Shown here: piece after piece, positions 1-4,120 of the stretch
How positions within the stretch are numbered: the first letter of the stretch is position 1
Layout of the letters: every line of letters begins with the position of its first letter
Assembly (NCBI GenBank): GCA_050247895.1
Contig: JBFWTJ010000226.1
Location: 1-6,307, forward strand
DNA: 6,307 bases
Origin: CAVPEW01 sp050247895
Lineage (GTDB): Bacteria; Actinomycetota; Acidimicrobiia; Acidimicrobiales; VFJN01
Direction: 5' to 3'
Made by a program: the position numbers and the translations under genes
The notes under the pieces: generated by a model
Told to the model about the DNA's origin: nothing
What the model saw: the letters and a program-made list of their open reading frames with translations, nothing else
Databases searched by the model: none

Positions 1-932
1 CAGCGGACCGCACCCGCCGCCGAGGTGCCGCTCGGCTCCTCGTGCTCGTGGCCACCCTCGCACACCTGGTGGCGGGCGAGGGCCCGGCACACGCCCTGCC
101 ACCCGACGGCCCGGGGCCCGAGACCCCCGGGACGGGCTCGCGCGTCTGGCCCACCACCCTGCGGGCCGGCGAGACCCTGAACTTCGAGGTGACCGGCTAC
201 CCGGCCAACGAGACCGTCTACATCAAGATCGACGACGGCCTGATGTGCAGCGACACCTCGCACGGCGCGTGCGTGTACCACACCCAGCGCCTCGACAGCC
301 GAGGCCATGCGACCGGCTCGCTCGTGCTCCCGGCGAACCTGGCACCCGGTGACCACTGGCTGCGGATGCTGGCCACCGGCGACGTCTTCGACCAGGTCAC
401 CGGCCAGAAGATCGGCTACGAGGGCTACACGCGGCGAGGCGGCAACGACTTCACCGTCGTCGCCGCCGACGGGTCGACCGGAGCTCCCGCCGGCAGCGGC
501 AGCAACGGTGGGGGAGCGACCGGCGGCGCGGGTGGCGGATCGGCCGCCGACGGCGGTGCCACTGCCCCGGCCGCCGACGGCAACGCCCCCGCCGTCGACG
601 GCGGTGCCACCGGCTCGGGCCAGGTCGGCACCGACGGGAGCGTGGCAGGCGGCAGCCTCACCGTCGATGCCGGCACCGACGCGAACAGCATGGACGACGT
701 CACGTTCAACGCTGCCGACGAGGAGGAGGCCGCTCCGGCCCGCAACGTGCCCGGCGCGGCGGAGCGCATCGTGCCGGCCGGTGCCGAGGGTGGTGACGGC
801 GGCATCCCGGCCGGTGGGGTCGCGGTCCTGGTCGCCGCGGTCGTGGCCGGGCTGGGCCTGCTGGGGTGGTCGTGGCGGCGCAGGAGCCGGGTGGCCACCG
901 AGGCGCGCACCGTCGCCGCCACGGCCGAGTAG
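1..932 (+). CDS. Secreted, C-terminally membrane-anchored surface protein (5' end outside window)
   Basis: The frame is open from base 3 and the only in-window starts are GTG at 42 and 48. Both lie inside what reads as a signal peptide: an arginine-rich n-region (TRRRGAAR, bases 12-35), a hydrophobic stretch, and an AHA signal peptidase site ending near base 95. The true start is therefore probably upstream of the window. Numbering from GTG 42, residues 36-139 form a beta-rich module with the motifs LRAGETLNFEVTGY, YIKIDDG and LAPGDHWLRMLATG. It carries a cysteine loop (C69, C77) with H74, Y79 and H80. Residues about 140-250 are a Gly/Ala/Asp-rich linker. Residues 257-278 are a transmembrane helix followed by RRRSR and a short cytoplasmic tail. 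There is no LPXTG sortase motif, so anchoring is by the helix, as in HtaA/HtaB-type haem proteins of corynebacteria. The gene lies 12 bases before the iron-chelate permease, so a role in surface iron or haem capture is inferred. No named domain family was recognised. Confidence 0.8.
   Translation, partial: ADRTRRRGAARLLVLVATLAHLVAGEGPAHALPPDGPGPETPGTGSRVWPTTLRAGETLNFEVTGYPANETVYIKIDDGLMCSDTSHGACVYHTQRLDSRGHATGSLVLPANLAPGDHWLRMLATGDVFDQVTGQKIGYEGYTRRGGNDFTVVAADGSTGAPAGSGSNGGGATGGAGGGSAADGGATAPAADGNAPAVDGGATGSGQVGTDGSVAGGSLTVDAGTDANSMDDVTFNAADEEEAAPARNVPGAAERIVPAGAEGGDGGIPAGGVAVLVAAVVAGLGLLGWSWRRRSRVATEARTVAATAE
467..730 (+). repeat. Low-complexity Gly/Ala/Asp linker-coding segment with a 15-bp direct repeat
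   Basis: This part of the first gene codes for a flexible spacer built mainly of Gly, Ala, Asp, Ser and Thr, ending in an acidic DEEEA patch. A 15-bp direct repeat, CGACGGCGGTGCCAC, is present at 548-562 and 596-610, exactly 48 bases (16 codons) apart. The reading frame is kept. Such a spacer usually carries a surface domain away from the membrane through the cell wall. Its length is a likely site of in-frame expansion or contraction between strains. Confidence 0.6.
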
Positions 933-944
933 CCGGCCCCTCCG

Positions 945-2045
945 GTGCCCTCGACGGCGATGCCGGCGGTGCCGGCCGGCCCGCAAGCGCCGCCCGACCA
1001 CGCCGACCTGCGGGCCCGGCTGGGCCTGACCCGAGCCGAGGTCGTCCGGCCCGGGGCGGTCAAGGCCACGGCGGTGGTCGCGGTGGTCGCCCTGCTCGGA
1101 CTGGCCATCCTGCTCTCGCTCTCCTTCGGCTCCCGTGACATCCCCCTGGGCGACACCTGGCGCCTCCTGCTGCACCGCGACGCTTCGGCCGACAGCACGG
1201 TCCTCCACGACCTGCGCGTCCCGCGCACGCTGCTGGGCGTCCTGGTCGGGCTGGCCCTGGGTGTGGCCGGCAGCCTCATGCAGTCCCTGACCCGCAACCC
1301 GCTGGCGGACCCGGGCATCCTCGGCATCAACGCCGGGGCGTCCTTCGCGGTCGTGCTCGTCGTGGCGGTGACCGGGGTGAGCGGCATCGGCTTCTACCTG
1401 TGGTTCGCCTTCGCGGGGGCGGCGACCGCGTCGGTGGTGGTCTTCCTGCTCGGCACGTCGCGGCGCAACGCAGCCACCCCCGTGCGCCTGACCCTCGCCG
1501 GCGTGGCCATCAGCGCCGTGCTCCAGGCCATGACGACCACGGTGATCCTCGCCGACCAGGTGGCGTTCAACGAGTTCCGCTTCTGGGTGGTGGGCTCGCT
1601 GGAGGGCCGGCTCTACCCGGTGCTGCTCTCGGTGCTGCCCTTCATCGCCGTCGGGCTGCTGTTGGCCCTCGCCCTGGGTCCGGGGCTCAACGCCCTGGCC
1701 CTCGGCGAGTCGACCGGTCGGGCCCTGGGGGTGCGGGTGCGGCGCATCCGGGTCGGCGCCATGCTCTCGGTCACCCTGCTGTGCGGCGCCGCCACCGCGG
1801 CCGTCGGGCCGATCGCCTTCGTGGGACTGGCCGTGCCGTACGCGGCCCGGCTGATCGTGGGCAGCGACCAGAGGTGGGTCACCGCCTTCAGCGCCCTCCT
1901 CGGGCCGGTGTGGATGCTGTCCGCCGACGTGCTGGCCCGGGTCGTCTTCCGCCCGGAGGAGGTCCAGGTCGGCATCATCGCCGCTGTCGTGGGCGCTCCG
2001 GTCTTCGTGTCGATCGTCCGTCGCCGCACCGTCACTTCGCTGTGA
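945..2045 (+). CDS. fepD: FecCD-family iron-chelate ABC transporter permease, FepD type
   Basis: This is an integral membrane subunit of a ferric-siderophore importer, 366 residues from the GTG at 945. A hydrophilic N-terminal extension of about 40 residues precedes the first membrane helix (about 41-61). FecCD hallmarks follow in order: RVPRTL (91-96), a GSLMQSLTRNPLADPGILG stretch (109-127), FRFWVVGSLEG (211-221), LALGESTGRALGVRV (251-265), GPIAFVGLAVP (288-298), and the C-terminal RPEEVQVGIIAAVVGAPVFV (336-355). Length and motif order are normal for the family. It starts 12 bases after the stop of the preceding gene and overlaps the next permease by four bases, so all are probably co-transcribed. 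No good Shine-Dalgarno sequence precedes GTG 945; the in-frame ATG at 960 is an alternative start five codons later. The position equivalent to the His of the common VPH motif is Tyr here (VPYAAR, residue 299). The symbol follows motif pattern and gene order; the transported chelate is unknown. Confidence 0.93.
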   Translation: MPSTAMPAVPAGPQAPPDHADLRARLGLTRAEVVRPGAVKATAVVAVVALLGLAILLSLSFGSRDIPLGDTWRLLLHRDASADSTVLHDLRVPRTLLGVLVGLALGVAGSLMQSLTRNPLADPGILGINAGASFAVVLVVAVTGVSGIGFYLWFAFAGAATASVVVFLLGTSRRNAATPVRLTLAGVAISAVLQAMTTTVILADQVAFNEFRFWVVGSLEGRLYPVLLSVLPFIAVGLLLALALGPGLNALALGESTGRALGVRVRRIRVGAMLSVTLLCGAATAAVGPIAFVGLAVPYAARLIVGSDQRWVTAFSALLGPVWMLSADVLARVVFRPEEVQVGIIAAVVGAPVFVSIVRRRTVTSL

Positions 2046-3166
2046 GGCGGGCGCAGCGAGCCGAGCAGGACGGCGGCCCCTCGGGCACGCCCGGTGACGC
2101 CGCCGCCCTGCGGGCCCACGCCCGGGCGAGCCTCCGGGCGCACCACCTGGCGCTGTCGTCGGGTCCGCTCCGGGTCCGGATCGAGCGACGGGCCGGCGCG
2201 GTGTACGTCGGCCTGGTCCTCGTCGCCGTCGCCATCGCCGCCTACGCGATGGTGCTCGGCGACTACGGGATCTCCATCGACCAGGTGGTGGCCGCCCTCC
2301 GCGGCCGGGCCGAGGATCGCCTGACCCAGTACTTCGTCAGCGAGGTGCGCCTGCCCCGCACGGTGACAGGGGCGCTCGTCGGTGCAGCCCTGGGGACCTC
2401 CGGGGCGATCTTCCAGACGATCTCGGGGAACCCGCTGGGGAGCCCCGACGTCATCGGCCTGACCACCGGTGCCGCGACCGGAGCGCTCCTCCAGATCATC
2501 GTGCTCGGGGGCGACACCCGCGCCGTCGCCCTGGCCGCGGTGGTGGGCGGCCTGCTGACCGCCGTGCTCGTCTACGGGTTGACGTGGCGTGGCGGGATCT
2601 CCGGGCTGCGCCTCGTGCTGGTCGGGGTGGGGGTCGGCGCCTTCCTCGCGGCCGTCAACGCCCTGCTCGTGGTCAAGGCGCCGCTCGAGGAGGCGCAGAC
2701 CGCCTCGCAGTGGCTGGCGGGCTCGCTCAACGGCACCCTGTGGCCGGAGGCCACGGCGGTGGCCGTCGCGCTCGCCGTCCTGCTCCCGGTCGCCTGGTCC
2801 CAGCTGCGGGCCCTGGGCCAGCTCCCGCTCGGCGACGTCACGGCAATCGCCCTGGGCGTGCGGGTGGAGCGCACCCGCTTCGTGCTCATCCTCGTCGGCG
2901 TGGCCCTCATGGCGGTGGCCACGGCCGCGACGGGACCCATCGCTTTCGTCGCCCTGGCCGCGCCCCACCTCGTGCGACGGCTCACGGGGACCGCGGGCGT
3001 CGCCCTGGTCGGCTCGGGGCTCATGGGCGCGGTCCTCGTCCTGGCCAGCGACATCGTCGCCCGGCGCCTGTTCGCGCCCAACGAGCTGGCCGTCGGGGTC
3101 GTCACCGGCTCGCTCGGAGGTCTGTACCTGGTGTTCCTGCTCGCCGTGGAGCGACGGAGGCTCTGA
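2042..3166 (+). CDS. fepG: FecCD-family iron-chelate ABC transporter permease, FepG type
   Basis: This is the second membrane subunit of the importer and probably pairs with the FepD-type subunit as a heterodimer. The frame stays open far upstream (from about 1400), but that part overlaps fepD and has no family resemblance. The GTG at 2042 overlaps the fepD stop as GTGA, which suggests translational coupling and gives 374 residues. After a basic N-terminal tail of about 50 residues come a helix (about 52-72), VRLPRTVTGALVGAALG (102-118), FQTISGNPLGSPDVIGLTTG (124-143), QWLAGSLNGTLWPEA (223-237), LGVRVERTRF (271-280), GPIAFVALAAPHLVRRL (298-314) and NELAVGVVTGSLGGLYLVFL (347-366). The NPLGSPDVIG wording, in place of the NPLADPGILG of FepD types, and the C-terminal GSLGGLYLVFL mark the FepG branch. 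The next in-frame ATG would lie inside the first helix, so a later start is unlikely. The stop is two bases before the ATPase start. Confidence 0.93.
   Translation: MRRAQRAEQDGGPSGTPGDAAALRAHARASLRAHHLALSSGPLRVRIERRAGAVYVGLVLVAVAIAAYAMVLGDYGISIDQVVAALRGRAEDRLTQYFVSEVRLPRTVTGALVGAALGTSGAIFQTISGNPLGSPDVIGLTTGAATGALLQIIVLGGDTRAVALAAVVGGLLTAVLVYGLTWRGGISGLRLVLVGVGVGAFLAAVNALLVVKAPLEEAQTASQWLAGSLNGTLWPEATAVAVALAVLLPVAWSQLRALGQLPLGDVTAIALGVRVERTRFVLILVGVALMAVATAATGPIAFVALAAPHLVRRLTGTAGVALVGSGLMGAVLVLASDIVARRLFAPNELAVGVVTGSLGGLYLVFLLAVERRRL
3156..3160 (+). promoter_or_regulatory. Ribosome binding site of the ATPase gene
   Basis: GGAGG lies eight bases before the ATG at 3169, at the very end of the fepG coding region. 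It decides the ATPase start, because the frame is open well upstream through fepG sequence. Confidence 0.75.
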
Positions 3167-3168
3167 CC

Positions 3169-4008
3169 ATGCTCGATCCCTCGCCCTCGTCCACCGCGTC
3201 GCCCGGCACCGGAGCGCCCCTCGGGGCCCGGCTCGAGGCCCGGGAGCTGAGCGTGGGCTACGGCAGCCGGCCGACGGTGGTCCACGACGTCGAGGTGGTC
3301 GTCCCCGACGGCCAGCTCACCGTCATCGTGGGCCCCAACGCCTGTGGCAAGTCGACCCTCCTCAAGGCGCTGGCTCGCATGCTCCCGGCCCGCACCGGGC
3401 GGGTCGTGCTGGACGGCCGGCCCATCGGCAGCTACCCGTCGAAGGCCGTCGCCCGCCGGCTCGGGTTGCTGCCGCAGGCCCCCACCGCCCCCGACGGGAT
3501 CACCGTCGCCGACCTCGTCGCCCGCGGGCGCTACCCCCATCAGCGGCTCCTGCGCCAGTGGACCCCCGAGGACGAGATAGCGGTGATCGAGGCGCTGCTC
3601 GCGGCCAACGTGGCCGACCTCGCCCACCGGAACGTCGACGAGCTCTCCGGCGGGCAGCGACAGCGGGTCTGGGTGGCCATGGCCCTGGCCCAGCAGACCC
3701 CCCTGCTGCTCCTCGACGAGCCCACGACCTACCTCGACGTGGCGCACCAGATCGAGGTCCTGAACCTGGCCCGTCGCCTCCAGCGGAGCGGGCGGACCGT
3801 CGTCGCCGTCCTCCACGACCTGCACCTCGCCTTCCGGTACGCCACCAACCTGGTCGTCATGCACGAGGGGCGCATCGTCGCCCACGGCGCTCCCGGGGAG
3901 ATCGTCACGCCCGAGCTCATCGAGACGGTGTTCGACCTGCCGTGCAGGGTCATCCCCGACCCGGTCACCCGGACCCCCCTTGTGATCCCGCTCGATGTCG
4001 AAGATTGA
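3169..4008 (+). CDS. fepC: Iron-siderophore ABC transporter ATP-binding protein, FepC type
   Basis: This cytoplasmic ATPase energises the two upstream permeases. It has 279 residues from ATG 3169. All nucleotide-binding motifs are present: Walker A GPNACGKST (55-63), Q-loop LLPQ (Gln103), ABC signature LSGGQRQR (159-166), Walker B LLLLDEP (179-185), D-loop YLD (188-190) and the switch histidine in AVLHD (His216). The C-terminal FDLPCRVIPDPVTRTPLVIP (255-274) is characteristic of the FepC group of siderophore ATPases and separates it from general ABC ATPases and from most HmuV proteins. The first 20 residues are a Ser/Pro/Gly-rich extension ahead of the domain. It is the last gene of the tight fepD-fepG-fepC cluster, and no substrate-binding protein follows it. 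Length is normal for the family and no motif residue is missing. The chelate itself cannot be read from the sequence. Confidence 0.95.
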   Translation: MLDPSPSSTASPGTGAPLGARLEARELSVGYGSRPTVVHDVEVVVPDGQLTVIVGPNACGKSTLLKALARMLPARTGRVVLDGRPIGSYPSKAVARRLGLLPQAPTAPDGITVADLVARGRYPHQRLLRQWTPEDEIAVIEALLAANVADLAHRNVDELSGGQRQRVWVAMALAQQTPLLLLDEPTTYLDVAHQIEVLNLARRLQRSGRTVVAVLHDLHLAFRYATNLVVMHEGRIVAHGAPGEIVTPELIETVFDLPCRVIPDPVTRTPLVIPLDVED

Positions 4009-4016
4009 TACATGAG

Positions 4017-4029
4017 ATGAAAGTTTCAT
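4017..4029. promoter_or_regulatory. Perfect 13-bp palindrome ATGAAA-G-TTTCAT, candidate operator
   Basis: The two six-base arms are exact inverted copies around a single G. A one-base loop cannot form an RNA hairpin, so a DNA-binding site for a dimeric protein is the more natural reading. The site lies eight bases after the fepC stop and overlaps the TTGACT hexamer by one base. Its TGAAA...TTTCA outline recalls Fur/Zur-type sites but is shorter than the 7-1-7 form. The binding protein is not known. Confidence 0.35.
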
Positions 4030-4044
4030 TGACTCTGATCTAGA

Positions 4045-4062
4045 TGTAAGGCACCCTTACTA
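4045..4062. promoter_or_regulatory. DtxR/IdeR-like iron box, GTAAGG-CAC-CCTTAC
   Basis: Bases 4046-4051 and 4055-4060 form a perfect six-base inverted repeat around CAC. The DtxR/IdeR consensus is TTAGGTTAGGCTAACCTAA; this site aligns with it at 11 of 19 positions, including the central AGGC. It overlaps the TACTAT -10-like hexamer, where a bound iron-loaded repressor would block transcription. Iron repression of the downstream surface protein is therefore likely but inferred. The arms could also form a small RNA hairpin with a three-base loop. Confidence 0.5.
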
Positions 4063-4106
4063 TCGCTTGTCCGGTGGGCGGATCGTGCATGCCCCCTCGG
4101 TGACCC

Positions 4107-4112
4107 AAGGAG
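4107..4112 (+). promoter_or_regulatory. Ribosome binding site of the modular surface-protein gene
   Basis: AAGGAG lies eight bases before the ATG at 4121, ideal spacing. Together with the signal peptide that begins at this ATG it fixes the start of the downstream gene. Confidence 0.8.
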
Positions 4113-4120
4113 CCCTCGCG

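Larger units (their letters stand above)
4009..4120 (+). promoter_or_regulatory. Intergenic region with likely promoter of the downstream surface-protein gene
   Basis: This is the only sizeable gap between genes, and its first 60 bases are strikingly AT-rich against GC-rich surroundings, as expected of a promoter. It contains two short perfect palindromes, described separately. A TTGACT hexamer (4029-4034) resembles a -35 element and TACTAT (4058-4063) resembles a -10 element. The 23 bases between them are too many for one standard promoter, so the exact promoter is not settled. No strong terminator hairpin with a T-run follows fepC, so some read-through from the transporter genes is possible. 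Confidence 0.6.

Noticed and set aside
42..44. GTG 42 as the real start of the first gene
   Set aside because: The frame upstream codes an arginine-rich stretch that fits the n-region of the same signal peptide, and no ribosome binding site precedes 42. A start outside the window is more likely.
147..458. HtaA haem-binding domain in the first protein
   Set aside because: Context is suggestive, but I do not see a recognisable HtaA sequence pattern, so the domain is left unnamed.
1400..2041. N-terminal extension of the fepG frame starting at 1400
   Set aside because: This part overlaps fepD in another frame and reads as an Arg/Gly/Pro-rich shadow. Family resemblance begins only after the GTG at 2042.
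2584..3168. N-terminal extension of the fepC frame starting at 2584
   Set aside because: It overlaps fepG in another frame and is low-complexity. ATG 3169 has a good ribosome binding site and gives the normal ATPase length.
2572..4029. Long open frame on the - strand opposite fepG and fepC
   Set aside because: It lies opposite two well-supported transporter genes, and its product is low-complexity with no family resemblance; it is a shadow of GC-rich codon use.
4045..4075. Rho-independent terminator after fepC
   Set aside because: The six-base-pair stem with a three-base loop is short and is followed by TATCGCTTGT rather than a T-run. An operator is the better reading.
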